52,757 bases of DNA from Bacillota bacterium. GTDB lineage: Bacteria; Bacillota; DTU014. Where the stretch lies: NCBI GenBank assembly GCA_012719595.1, contig JAAYAB010000015.1:1-52757 (forward strand), read 5' to 3'. The notes beneath the pieces are model-generated. The model saw only the letters and a list, made by a program, of their open reading frames with translations, was not told where the DNA came from and searched no databases. Positions 1 through 7,761 of this stretch are shown here, piece by piece. A program made the translations under genes and the position numbers. Position 1 is the stretch's first letter. Every line of letters starts with the position of its first letter.

Positions 1-104
1 AACGAGCTCGCCAGGAGCCAGACAAGGGGATAGATCATGACGAGCCCGATCGCAACCACGACCAGATGATGAAGGATGGTCTGTCTCAGTTCTCTCCCCT
101 TCAC
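1..104 (-). CDS. Carbohydrate ABC transporter permease, MalG type (partial, N-terminus only)
   Basis: Only the first 34 codons are inside the window; the gene runs off the left edge. The GTG start overlaps the stop of the upstream permease by one base (TAGTG), a sign of translational coupling. The visible residues give a short charged N-terminus, then a hydrophobic segment ending in IYPLVWLLASS, the typical first membrane helix of the second (MalG/UgpE-like) permease of CUT1 sugar importers. Gene order binding protein, permease 1, permease 2 supports this. Substrate cannot be read from the fragment. Confidence 0.85.
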   Translation of the reverse strand, partial: MKGRELRQTILHHLVVVAIGLVMIYPLVWLLASS

Positions 105-1033
105 TATTCTCGCTCCCTTGATTCGTAGTAGACCCAGAAGGATGAAGACCTGAACGCCAGCAGTGTGAAGAATGCTATGATGACCAGCAGAAACCAGGCC
201 ATGGCTGAGGCATAGCCCATCTCGAAGTCCCTGAACCCCTTCTGATACAGGTAGAGCGTGTAGAAGAGGGTGGTGTCCAGCGGCCTGCCTCCGGTAATGA
301 TGTATGCTTGCGTGAACACCATGAAGCCGTTTATCAGCTGCATCACGAGGTTGAAGAAGATCACCGGGCTCAGCATCGGCAGAGTGATCGTGCGGAAGCG
401 TCTCCAGCCTCCGGCGCCGTCTATCGCGGCCGCCTCGTACAGAGATTGCGGTATCTGCTTGAGACCTGCGAGCAGTATCAGCATCGGCGAACCGAACTGC
501 CACGCAGCCAGCACGATCAGAGTCCATATCGCTGTCTTGGGATTGCCGAGCCAGTTTGGACCGGTGATCCCCACGAACTTGAGCAGCGCGTTTACCAGGC
601 CGGCCCGGCCGAAGATCTGTCTCCACATGACGGCGACCGCCACGCTGCCGCCTACAATGGAAGGCAGGTAATAGACAGCTCTCGAGACGCTGATCAGCTT
701 CGTGCTTTTCTGGAGGAGCATTGCAACAGCCAGGGCTGTGACCAGCCTCAAGGGCACTGCAGTGAACACGTAGTAGAAGGTCGCTTTCAGAGCGCTTTTG
801 TACCTGTAGTCCTTCGTGAACATCCTGATGAAGTTGTCAAACCAGACCCATGTAGGCGAGCTGACTATCTCGTATTTGGTGAAGGCAAGATAGAAGGAGG
901 CGCCGACGGGTATCAGCGTGAAGCAGAAGAAGCCGATCAGCCAGGGACTAATGAACAGGTATCCCGCAGTATTGCTCGCCCTCCTACGTGCAGATCCTCG
1001 AACCCTCATCGTATCACCATCCCGCTGGCTCAC
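104..1033 (-). CDS. Carbohydrate ABC transporter permease, MalF/UgpA type
   Basis: A 309-residue inner-membrane permease of a CUT1-family sugar importer. Six hydrophobic segments are recognisable, starting with TAGYLFISPWLIGFFCF near residue 22. The cytoplasmic EAA loop that docks on the ATPase is present as EAAAIDGAGGWRRFRTITLP around residue 200. The GTG start at 1033 has only a weak ribosome binding site; an ATG nine codons in (MRVRGS) is an alternative. It lies between the binding-protein gene, from which it is separated by a strong hairpin, and the second permease, which it overlaps by one base. No ATPase gene is visible; CUT1 systems often use a shared MsmK-like ATPase encoded elsewhere. 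Substrate unknown. Confidence 0.93.
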   Translation of the reverse strand: MSQRDGDTMRVRGSARRRASNTAGYLFISPWLIGFFCFTLIPVGASFYLAFTKYEIVSSPTWVWFDNFIRMFTKDYRYKSALKATFYYVFTAVPLRLVTALAVAMLLQKSTKLISVSRAVYYLPSIVGGSVAVAVMWRQIFGRAGLVNALLKFVGITGPNWLGNPKTAIWTLIVLAAWQFGSPMLILLAGLKQIPQSLYEAAAIDGAGGWRRFRTITLPMLSPVIFFNLVMQLINGFMVFTQAYIITGGRPLDTTLFYTLYLYQKGFRDFEMGYASAMAWFLLVIIAFFTLLAFRSSSFWVYYESRERE

Positions 1034-1049
1034 TGGAGACTCGAGCAGA

Positions 1050-1089
1050 TTGCTCCGGAGTCGTGCACGCAGTCACGACTCCGGAGCAA
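1050..1089 (-). repeat. Intercistronic stem-loop between binding protein and permease genes
   Basis: A perfect 16-bp inverted repeat: the left arm at 1050-1065 (TTGCTCCGGAGTCGTG) is the exact reverse complement of 1074-1089, with an 8-base loop. It lies 36 bases past the binding-protein stop and 17 before the permease start, and no T-run follows. In sugar ABC operons such hairpins commonly stabilise the binding-protein message and lower permease expression. That role is inferred here; the structure itself is seen. Confidence 0.85.
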
Positions 1090-1124
1090 CGGACGACGTG
1101 GTATGTCTGATTTCATGCACGGGA

Positions 1125-2405
1125 TCAGTTGCTCCTCAGTATCTCCTCGGCTTGACGCCTGAACTCCTTTGCAGCTTGCTCTGGAGAGATGTACTCGTAG
1201 AGCACCTGCTCGGCCAGTTGGTCGTACACGTTCTGCATGATGTTGTTGTGGCCCGGCGGATCCGGCGGATCGATCGGACTGCTGTGTTTCTCAGCCACGT
1301 CGATATACCTGAACATTTCCTGTTGGGCTTCGCTCAGCATCGGCAGCAGCGCCTCGCGGACTGCCGGCGCGATCGGCACGCCGCGCTCAGCCATGAGGAT
1401 TTCGTTGGCCTCTATGGAGTTGGTGATGAAGTCGATGAACAGCGCTGCCTCCTCAGGATGCTTCGCCTGTGACGTGATCGAGAAGAACATCGCCGGCTTC
1501 AGGTAGTTGCCGGGCACCGAGTTGGGTCCGAGTTGCGGCATCAAACCCAGCTTGAGCGGCCGTCCTGCAGCGGATACCAGTGCGACGATCATGTTGCTCC
1601 AGGCGAAGTCCATAGCGCTCTGCTGGGAGACGATCAGCGCGTCCTCAAGGCCCAGGGCGGCCCGAGCAACATCCCACTCGAGAGTGGGCATAGCGCCAGA
1701 CTTCTGCAGTCCGAGGAGCATCTTGAAGAACTCGACATAGAGCTGGTCATCCTCATAGCCCAGAGCAGTCTGGTCCTCGTTGTAGAGCCAGACTCCATGC
1801 TCTTTCAGCCAGGTCTTGAAAATGTGCTCATTCTGGAAGTTGCCGCCGGCGCCGAAGATGCCCAGCTTGTCATGAATCTCATGGCAGAGAGCGACCCACT
1901 CGTCCCAGGTGTACCAGGTGTCGGGTATCTCGACTCCTGCCTTCTCGAACAGCTCGGGATCAAAGACCATGGCAAGGGAATTGGTGCCTAGGCTGATCGC
2001 GTAGATCTTGCCGTCTATCATGCCGCCTGAGAGCTGAGCGTCAGCGATTGTCGACAGATCCAGCAATCCTGATGCAGCGAAGCCGTCAAGCGGCATCAGT
2101 AGACCTCGCTTGACCCATTCGCCGAGGTACGCATAGTCTTGCTGCATGACATCAGGCAGGTTTCTGCCAGCAGCCTGGGTGGTCAACAGAGGCCAGTAGT
2201 CCGCCCAGCCGCTGTACTCAGGGAGCACGGTGATGTGCGGATACTTCTCCTCGAAGAGCTTGATAGCCTCAAGCGTTCGATCGTGCCTGTTCTGCGAGCC
2301 CCACCATGCTACCCGGAGTTCGATCGGGTCAGCCGCGTGCCCTACGATCGATAGGGCCATGAGCGCTATCAGAGTCAATGCCAGTATTCTGCCCATCTTG
2401 CTCAT
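1125..2405 (-). CDS. Extracellular sugar-binding protein of ABC transporter (family 1)
   Basis: A 426-residue family-1 solute-binding protein. It begins with a signal peptide (positive MSKMGR, a hydrophobic stretch, then VGHA before ADPIELRVAWWG), and the mature start ELRVAWWG is typical of sugar-binding proteins. There is no cysteine at the signal end, so it is not an obvious lipoprotein, which is unusual for a monoderm Gram-positive. The start at 2405 is chosen because AGGAGG lies 8 bases upstream and it leaves a clean signal peptide; a longer reading from 2477 has no such support. It delivers a sugar or oligosaccharide to the two permeases downstream on the same strand. Specificity is not readable. 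Confidence 0.92.
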   Translation of the reverse strand: MSKMGRILALTLIALMALSIVGHAADPIELRVAWWGSQNRHDRTLEAIKLFEEKYPHITVLPEYSGWADYWPLLTTQAAGRNLPDVMQQDYAYLGEWVKRGLLMPLDGFAASGLLDLSTIADAQLSGGMIDGKIYAISLGTNSLAMVFDPELFEKAGVEIPDTWYTWDEWVALCHEIHDKLGIFGAGGNFQNEHIFKTWLKEHGVWLYNEDQTALGYEDDQLYVEFFKMLLGLQKSGAMPTLEWDVARAALGLEDALIVSQQSAMDFAWSNMIVALVSAAGRPLKLGLMPQLGPNSVPGNYLKPAMFFSITSQAKHPEEAALFIDFITNSIEANEILMAERGVPIAPAVREALLPMLSEAQQEMFRYIDVAEKHSSPIDPPDPPGHNNIMQNVYDQLAEQVLYEYISPEQAAKEFRRQAEEILRSN

Positions 2406-2520
2406 CTCCTGAACCTCCTCCAGCGATCTGTAGATTTGTACAGAAGTTCTAAGAAAACGATCAGCGCTTTCCTCCAATTACCAAAGCGATGAGCGATGGC
2501 ACGGCAAGATTTTCATATCG

Positions 2521-2589
2521 ACTGCAAGATATCGTTCAGCTACTCCGCACTCGTGACCACTCAGTCGTGGGTGGTACGAGTCTTGCAGT
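2521..2589. repeat. Nested inverted repeat overlapping the flaG sigma-54 promoter
   Basis: Outer arms ACTGCAAGA (2521-2529) and TCTTGCAGT (2581-2589) are perfect reverse complements. Inside, ACTCGTGACCAC near 2549-2560 pairs with GTGGTACGAGT near 2571-2581 with one bulged base. The right arms coincide with the -24 and -12 elements of the proposed promoter. It could be an operator, a DNA cruciform, or chance symmetry; function is not known. Confidence 0.6.
2572..2588 (+). promoter_or_regulatory. Candidate sigma-54 promoter for flaG-fliD-fliS
   Basis: TGGTACGAGTCTTGCAG matches TGGCACG-N4-TTGCW with one change (T for C at the fourth base). GG is at 2573-2574 and GC at 2585-2586, exactly ten bases apart. 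The predicted transcript start is near 2598, giving a leader of about 160 bases to flaG. It resembles the flgB site closely (both contain TCTTGCA). Confidence 0.6.
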
Positions 2590-2760
2590 GCCTTAGTCTC
2601 GGTATCAACATTCGGCTATCAACTCGTGTCCGTTCTCATCCGATGTAGATAATGAGTAGTTGTACTTAGCTCGGCCTACACCGCACAGCCACTGTCGAGA
2701 ACTAGAGCACAGCACTGATGACGGCACAGACGAGTGTGGCCCATACGGGGGGTAGACAGA

Positions 2761-3117
2761 ATGCGGGTTGAGTCACGCCCTGTCCATCAGGAGTTTTTGG
2801 AACAGAGGGCGCCTGGAGCGCGTGTCTCCAATTCCTCGCCTGTCCGTGCGGAGGTTCCACTCCCAAGCGGGCCAAATCAGCAAGACGATGTTGATGCTGA
2901 TCTGGCGAGAGCTGCAGCAGAAGTAGCAAACAAGATCGCGAAGGTGTTCAACACAACCGTGGAGTTCGCCGTCCATGAAGAAACAGGCTTTGAGATACTG
3001 AAGATCATTGACTCAAGGACCAATGTTGTCTTACGGGAGATGCCTCCTCACGAGATACTCGATATGATCGCCAAGATGTGGGAGGCCATCGGCGTGTTCG
3101 TGGACAAGACGGCCTGA
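2761..3117 (+). CDS. flaG: FlaG family flagellar protein
   Basis: A 118-residue protein of the FlaG family, which affects filament length or assembly. The C-terminal half carries the family signature: FAVHEETGFEILKIIDS, then NVVLREMPPHEILDMIAKMWE (around residues 70-105). The first 50 residues are a variable, unstructured-looking segment. The start at 2761 is preceded by GGGGGG about 9 bases upstream; a longer reading from 2734 lacks a binding site. It stands immediately before fliD, its usual position, and is the first gene after the proposed sigma-54 promoter at 2572. Confidence 0.88.
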   Translation: MRVESRPVHQEFLEQRAPGARVSNSSPVRAEVPLPSGPNQQDDVDADLARAAAEVANKIAKVFNTTVEFAVHEETGFEILKIIDSRTNVVLREMPPHEILDMIAKMWEAIGVFVDKTA

Positions 3118-3169
3118 TGCCAGTCGCGGCTGACTCTCAGGCTGACCCAAAAAAGCGGAGGTGACCGCA

Positions 3170-4726
3170 GTGTCCTCAAGCAACTTGCGCATCGGCGGCC
3201 TGGCCTCAGGCATGGACATCGACTCCATAGTCAAGGAACTCATGAAAGCTGAGCGCATGAAGCTCGACAAGTACGAGCAGGAGAAGACTGTGCTCGAATG
3301 GAAGCAGGAGGACTACCGCAGCGTCAACAACATACTTCGCGCGTTGAGAGATCTGACGTCGTCCATGAGGCTTCAGAGCACTTATCTGAGGAAGTCCGTC
3401 AGCAGCAGTGATGAGTCGGTAGTCACGGCGACCGCTACTACTGTGGGAGACGGGACCTACGACATCGTCGTCACGAGACTCGCATCTGCCGCAACCAAGG
3501 CCGGCTCGAGCGTTTCTGCGGATTCCGGCAACAAGATAGACGTGTCGGCAAGTCTGTGGTCTCAACAGGCGCTCTTTGCTGATGGAACAGCGGCCGATCC
3601 TGATCCGTCTGCCGATTTCGCCTGGGGGTCTGAAGGCGACACCTTCAGCTTCACCATAAACGGCGAGGAGTTCACCTTTGCGAACACAGCCACTCTCAAT
3701 CAGGTCTTCGCGGAAGTCAATGCGAGGACGGCTGCAGGAGTGACCATGTTCTACGATTCGTTCAGTGACAGGGTGGTCATCACGACCAGGGAGACCGGCA
3801 ACCACAACGAGGGCGATGAGATAGTGTTCGACGACCCGAATGGCTTCCTCAACGGCCTCTTGCAATTCAGTGGCGCAATCGAGACCGGCGGCGAGAACGC
3901 GCAGTTCTCCATCAACGGCGTGGTTACCGAGCGCTCCAGCAACACTTTCCAGATCAACGGGGTGACCTTCACCCTCAAGGGTGTTTCAGAAAACCCTCTC
4001 CAGCCGGCCAGAGTCGAGGTCAGAACGGACACCGAGGCGATATACAAGGCGATCACCGACTGGGTTGCGCTGTACAACTCGACAATCGAGACCATTTACG
4101 CTGAACTCAACGAGGCGAGGTATCCCGACTACAAGCCGCTCACCGACGAACAGATGGAGCAACTGACCGACCGACAGATTGACAAGTGGGAAGAGAAGGC
4201 CAGAAGCGGCCTGCTCAAGCATGACAGACTGATCCTGAGCGAGATGAGCAAGATCAGGACCATGATCTACTCCACTGTCACGGGCCTCGATGAGGCATAC
4301 AACAGCCTGGCGAGTATTGGAATAACAACACGCGACTACCGCGAGAACGGAAAGCTTCATGTCAACGAAAAGATGCTCAGAGATGCGATCGAGGCAGACC
4401 CCGAGAAAGTCATGCGGCTGTTTACGAGTTCGAGCGACACTGACAGCGAAAAGGGCATTGCAGTCAGGCTATACGCCGGGCTTGGCAACGCCGTCGAGCG
4501 CATAACCGAAACTGCAGGGCGCAGCGGCGACTTTGTCGACTCGAGTTCCATAGGCCAGCGGATCCGATCGATCAACGAAAGGATCAGCAGGGAGGAGCAG
4601 AGGCTCCAGAAGCTTGAGGATAGGTACTGGCGTCAGTTTACAGTGATGGAGCAGTGGATAGCCCGAATGAACAGCCAGAGCGCCTGGTTGACCGCGATGT
4701 TTTTCGGGGGTATGAACAATGGCTAG
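3170..4726 (+). CDS. fliD: Flagellar filament cap protein FliD
   Basis: A 518-residue filament-capping protein (HAP2) that helps flagellin subunits fold at the growing tip. The N-terminus has the conserved LRIGGLASGMDIDSIVKELM, followed by a coiled segment (ERMKLDKYEQEKTVLEWKQ). The C-terminus has the matching coiled helix (SINERISREEQRLQKLEDRY and WIARMNSQSAWL). The start is placed at GTG 3170 because GGAGGTGA lies five to seven bases upstream; GTG 3161 is inside that binding site. It follows flaG and overlaps the next gene by 8 bases, implying coupled translation. Confidence 0.95.
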   Translation: MSSSNLRIGGLASGMDIDSIVKELMKAERMKLDKYEQEKTVLEWKQEDYRSVNNILRALRDLTSSMRLQSTYLRKSVSSSDESVVTATATTVGDGTYDIVVTRLASAATKAGSSVSADSGNKIDVSASLWSQQALFADGTAADPDPSADFAWGSEGDTFSFTINGEEFTFANTATLNQVFAEVNARTAAGVTMFYDSFSDRVVITTRETGNHNEGDEIVFDDPNGFLNGLLQFSGAIETGGENAQFSINGVVTERSSNTFQINGVTFTLKGVSENPLQPARVEVRTDTEAIYKAITDWVALYNSTIETIYAELNEARYPDYKPLTDEQMEQLTDRQIDKWEEKARSGLLKHDRLILSEMSKIRTMIYSTVTGLDEAYNSLASIGITTRDYRENGKLHVNEKMLRDAIEADPEKVMRLFTSSSDTDSEKGIAVRLYAGLGNAVERITETAGRSGDFVDSSSIGQRIRSINERISREEQRLQKLEDRYWRQFTVMEQWIARMNSQSAWLTAMFFGGMNNG

Positions 4727-5195
4727 GACCGGAGCCACATGCGACTATCTGAATGCCCGACGCCGTCTCTTCCTGGAAATGCTGGCTGTCACGGAGGACC
4801 TGAACGACGCCCTGACCATCGAGGAAGTGACCTCTGACAACCTCAGCATCATTGATTCCCTGATAGACGCGAGAGAGGCTCTGATGAGGGAAATAGATAC
4901 TCTGGATGAGAGGCACAGAGCAGATGGGAACGTTGCCGCACCGCCGGACTTGGGCGAGCAGGATGCTGCCGGAACAGGTCAGTCGGAAGATGGCATTGAC
5001 GAGGCGGTTGCTGACATCAAGCGTGCTACTCATGCCATGGTTGCGCTCCAGCAGCAGATTGACCAGCGACTCCAGAGACACAAATCCCGGGCAGAAGAAC
5101 GGGTCAGGGAAGTCCGCCTGCGCAGAAGCAGCCTTTCTGGCTACTACAACGCCGAAGTCGCCAGCAGACCGCGCTACGTGGATGCGCGGAAGTAG
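4719..5195 (+). CDS. Small flagellar protein, probable FliT/FlgN-like chaperone
   Basis: A 158-residue, mostly helical protein between fliD and fliS, where FliT-type export chaperones for the filament cap usually lie. The N-terminal half shows leucine-rich heptads (LFLEMLAVTEDLNDAL, SIIDSLIDAREALMREIDTL). The C-terminal helix ends with YYNAEVASRPRYVDARK; a tail of the form aromatic-(V/I)-D-x-K is common in FliT/FlgN-like chaperones. The ATG at 4719 overlaps the fliD stop and has GGGGG upstream. Sequence similarity is too weak to name it FliT outright; location and shape carry the call. Confidence 0.6.
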   Translation: MARTGATCDYLNARRRLFLEMLAVTEDLNDALTIEEVTSDNLSIIDSLIDAREALMREIDTLDERHRADGNVAAPPDLGEQDAAGTGQSEDGIDEAVADIKRATHAMVALQQQIDQRLQRHKSRAEERVREVRLRRSSLSGYYNAEVASRPRYVDARK

Positions 5196-5235
5196 AGGCC
5201 TACAGAATGACCTTCTGGAAAGCGGTGAATGTACA

Positions 5236-5664
5236 GTGGCGATGATGAACCCGTACGAAACATACAGGCAGACCCAGGCGCAGACCGCAACAAAGGGAGA
5301 TCTACTATTGATGCTGTATGATGGAGCGGTGCGCTATGCAGTCCGGGCAAGAGAGGCTATTGCGAGCCGTGATATCGTTGCCGCGAACAGCTGCATACAG
5401 CGAGTCGAGAACATAATCAGCGAGCTGTCCGTTACGCTCGATCGAGAAAGCAGCCCGGAAATCGCTGATTGCCTTGCCCGCCTCTATGACTACATGTTGC
5501 ACCGGTTGATCGAAGCGAATATCAAGAAGAGTGTCGAGCCTCTCGACGAAGTGATCGGCATGTTGAAGGATCTTAGGGACATCTGGCGGCTGGCTGCTCG
5601 CCGTGTGAACGATGAGCTGGGCGAAGCCGGCCTCAGCCTCTCGATCCCAGCAGCGAACGCATAG
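5236..5664 (+). CDS. fliS: Flagellin export chaperone FliS
   Basis: A 142-residue FliS, which binds flagellin in the cytoplasm and stops it polymerising before export. The family start MNPYETYRQTQAQTATKGDL, then LLLMLYDGAVRY, is clear, as is LIEANIKKSVEPLDEV in the C-terminal half. The likely start is GTG 5236, about seven bases after GGTGA; ATG 5242 or 5245 are alternatives. Reading frames extending much further upstream run across the previous gene and are not plausible. The flagellin gene itself is not in the window, so it is encoded elsewhere. Confidence 0.92.
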   Translation: MAMMNPYETYRQTQAQTATKGDLLLMLYDGAVRYAVRAREAIASRDIVAANSCIQRVENIISELSVTLDRESSPEIADCLARLYDYMLHRLIEANIKKSVEPLDEVIGMLKDLRDIWRLAARRVNDELGEAGLSLSIPAANA

Positions 5665-5704
5665 GGATCTTGGAAATCGGATCGGCCTCCAGGAGGATAA
5701 AGCA

Positions 5705-6061
5705 ATGCATCAGGTCGATGTCATCACAGCTATAGAGAAGAAGTACAGAGACGAACTCGACCTGTACTCCTTGCTGCACTGTCTGTGCAGGGAACAGCAG
5801 CAGGCGGCCAAGAGGGGTTCGACTGCGGAGATTCTCCGTCTGGAAAGAGAAAAGGAGGGGTTGATGAACCAGATCAGGAAGCTCGAACGGGAGATCGAGT
5901 CACTGAGGGCGACCCTCATTCGCAGCAGCCCGCAAGCCGAGTCCAACCAGGACGGAGGTTCCTCTGATACCAATCGTCAGGCAAATGTCCTTCGCTTGCG
6001 TCCCGCTCCGCCTGCTAGAACCGACGGTCCTCGCAGTCTGGAGAACTCGTCTGCAACTTAG
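5705..6061 (+). CDS. Small coiled-coil protein of the fliS operon, possible FlgN-like chaperone
   Basis: A 118-residue protein of unknown family. Residues 1-75 are predicted helical and strongly charged (VITAIEKKYRDELDLYSLLH, then RLEREKEGLMNQIRKLEREI), consistent with a coiled coil. The rest is a disordered, serine- and proline-rich tail. The ATG at 5705 follows a perfect AGGAGG with 8-base spacing. Position after fliS suggests a flagellar role, for instance a FlgN-type chaperone for hook-filament junction proteins, but no defining motif was seen. It is the last gene before a 232-base gap and the regulator gene. Confidence 0.5.
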   Translation: MHQVDVITAIEKKYRDELDLYSLLHCLCREQQQAAKRGSTAEILRLEREKEGLMNQIRKLEREIESLRATLIRSSPQAESNQDGGSSDTNRQANVLRLRPAPPARTDGPRSLENSSAT

Positions 6062-6229
6062 GAGCGCCGGCTTGCACCCGTCTGGCATCGGCCGACATCT
6101 GACGCATTTTGATGAGGACAGAATAAGCACCATTCCCAGGCGCTCGAACCCGCAAGAGGAGTAACCCGGCTTCCATCGAATTGTTATGTCAGCCAGGCGA
6201 CTGGAAGCGCGCCCGCTGCGCTGTTTGGC

Positions 6230-6244
6230 GCGTCTCTGAGACGC
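6230..6244 (+). repeat. Short hairpin upstream of the NtrC-family regulator
   Basis: GCGTCT (6230-6235) and AGACGC (6239-6244) form a perfect 6-bp stem with a 3-base loop, without a T-run. It lies in the 232-base gap (6062-6293) between the fliS-linked genes and the regulator. No convincing promoter or sigma-54 site was found in that gap, so it may act as a processing or weak termination point. Confidence 0.4.
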
Positions 6245-6293
6245 TCTAAAGGCGCGGGCAGCTCTTTGTGGCGCTACAGGAGTGATGCTGTTC

Positions 6294-7706
6294 ATGATAG
6301 TGGACAAGCCGGTCACCAGGATGCTCATCGTCGACGATGAGCCCAACATGCGGGAGATTCTGTCCGATGTGTTTTCGGATGAAGGGGTGTCGGTGGATAC
6401 AGCAGCCGACGGAGCAGCAGCCGTGTCCCTGTTGGGCAAGCACTCCTACGATGTCGCCGTCGTCGATCTCAAGCTGCCCGACATGACCGGGATAGATGTG
6501 ATCAGGGAGATCCGAAGGCGGAACCTTTCTACGGTGATCCTCATGATCACCGCGTATTCGACTGTTGACACCGCTATCGAAGCGATGAAGCTCGGAGCAT
6601 ACGACTACATCACCAAGCCGTTCAAAGTCGAGAAGCTGAAGATGCTGATCGACAACGCGATCCAGGGAGTCTCCGACAAAGCCCAGCGTTTCGGCGAGCC
6701 TGATGGAGAGGGTTTTGACGGTGTAGTTGGGCGATCCCAACAGATGAGACAGATATTCGAGATGATATCAGATCTCGCACCCACCAATGCGACTGTGCTG
6801 ATATACGGAGAGAGCGGCACCGGCAAGGAACTCCTTGCGAGCTACATCCACAAGCGCAGCTTGAGGGCAAACCGGCCGTTCATCAAAGTCAACTGTGCAG
6901 CGATACCGGAAACCCTTCTCGAGAGCGAGCTGTTTGGGCATGAGAAGGGCGCTTTCACTAACGCTGTGGCGAGGCGGCCGGGACGATTCGAGCTTGCGAA
7001 CGGCGGATCGATCTTCCTGGACGAGATCGGCGAGATGAGCCTGGCGATGCAGTCGAAGCTGCTCCGAGTGGTGCAGGAGCGGGAGTTCGAGAGAGTCGGC
7101 GGCACTCAAACAATCAAGGTAGACGTGCGCATCATTGCGGCCACAAATCAGGACCTCGTATCGGCGATCAGAGAAGGCCGGTTCAGAGAGGATCTGTACT
7201 ACAGACTGTCAGTCGTCCCGATCACTCTGCCTCCTCTGCGCAACAGGAAAGAAGATATCGAGGAGCTGGCTACCCGGTTCCTGAGGAAGTACTCACAGGA
7301 GACGGGGAAGCCAGTGACAGGTTTCTCAGTCGAGGCGATCCGAATTCTCAAGGAGCACGATTGGCCGGGCAATATCCGTGAGCTTGAGAATTGTATCGAG
7401 AGAGCGGTGATACTCTCCAAAGGTCAGGAGATACAGCCAAAGGACCTGTACCTCAATTGCCAATCGGTCAATGACGGGACGCTCTCTTCCAGAAGGAGCA
7501 GAGCCGGCGCCGGACTGGACTTAGCGGAGAGAGAGGCAGCCGCCGAATGGGATCAAGAAGTGTGCTCTCTTGAGGAGTTGGAGGAGCGTCTCATAGCCCG
7601 CGCACTCGACCAGGCGGATGGGGACTGCGATCAGGCTGCGGAGCTTCTTGAGATCAGCCGGGAGTTGCTTCTAGAGAAGATGAGAAAACACGGACTCGAG
7701 CGGTAG
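6294..7706 (+). CDS. NtrC-family sigma-54-dependent response regulator, flagellar
   Basis: A 470-residue activator with three domains. The receiver domain (about 8-125) has the DDE acidic pocket, phospho-acceptor D58 in VVDLKLPDM, and ITKPF lysine. The AAA+ domain (about 142-375) has Walker A GESGTGKE (172-179) and Walker B FLDEIGE. A Fis-type helix-turn-helix ends the protein (QAAELLEISRELLLEKMRKH). The sigma-54-contacting loop reads GAFTNA (219-224) rather than the usual GAFTGA. The start at 6294 is favoured, with AGGAG 10 or 11 bases upstream; 6282 and 6285 are too close to it. It is followed by its likely kinase and by flgB with a perfect sigma-54 promoter, so it probably drives the flagellar operons, like FleR or FlgR. 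Confidence 0.92.
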   Translation: MIVDKPVTRMLIVDDEPNMREILSDVFSDEGVSVDTAADGAAAVSLLGKHSYDVAVVDLKLPDMTGIDVIREIRRRNLSTVILMITAYSTVDTAIEAMKLGAYDYITKPFKVEKLKMLIDNAIQGVSDKAQRFGEPDGEGFDGVVGRSQQMRQIFEMISDLAPTNATVLIYGESGTGKELLASYIHKRSLRANRPFIKVNCAAIPETLLESELFGHEKGAFTNAVARRPGRFELANGGSIFLDEIGEMSLAMQSKLLRVVQEREFERVGGTQTIKVDVRIIAATNQDLVSAIREGRFREDLYYRLSVVPITLPPLRNRKEDIEELATRFLRKYSQETGKPVTGFSVEAIRILKEHDWPGNIRELENCIERAVILSKGQEIQPKDLYLNCQSVNDGTLSSRRSRAGAGLDLAEREAAAEWDQEVCSLEELEERLIARALDQADGDCDQAAELLEISRELLLEKMRKHGLER

Positions 7707-7761
7707 GGGCTAGACTGTCCGCTGTGCTCGCTCTGGCATTTCTACACTTGGAGGCTGATAG

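Larger units (their letters stand above)
2406..2760. other. Divergent intergenic region between sugar ABC operon and flagellar locus
   Basis: About 355 bases without a convincing gene. It holds a sigma-54-type promoter reading rightwards (2572-2588), a large dyad overlapping it (2521-2589), and the ribosome binding site of flaG (GGGGGG before 2761). A leftward vegetative promoter for the sugar operon must lie here, but none with good -35 and -10 boxes stood out. A second TGGCACG at 2494-2500 lacks the matching -12 box. Confidence 0.6.

Noticed and set aside
2494-2512. TGGCACG resembling a sigma-54 -24 box upstream of flaG
   Set aside because: Ten bases after GG the sequence is TT, not GC; no -12 element at the required spacing.
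2617-2645. Possible sigma-28 (FliA) promoter before flaG: TCAA and CCGATGT
   Set aside because: Both boxes are degenerate and the spacing is off; weaker than the sigma-54 site nearby.
6062-6293. Promoter search upstream of the NtrC-type regulator
   Set aside because: TTGCAC at 6071 has no matching -10 at 17 bases, and no sigma-54 or sigma-28 site was found; only a small hairpin is reported.
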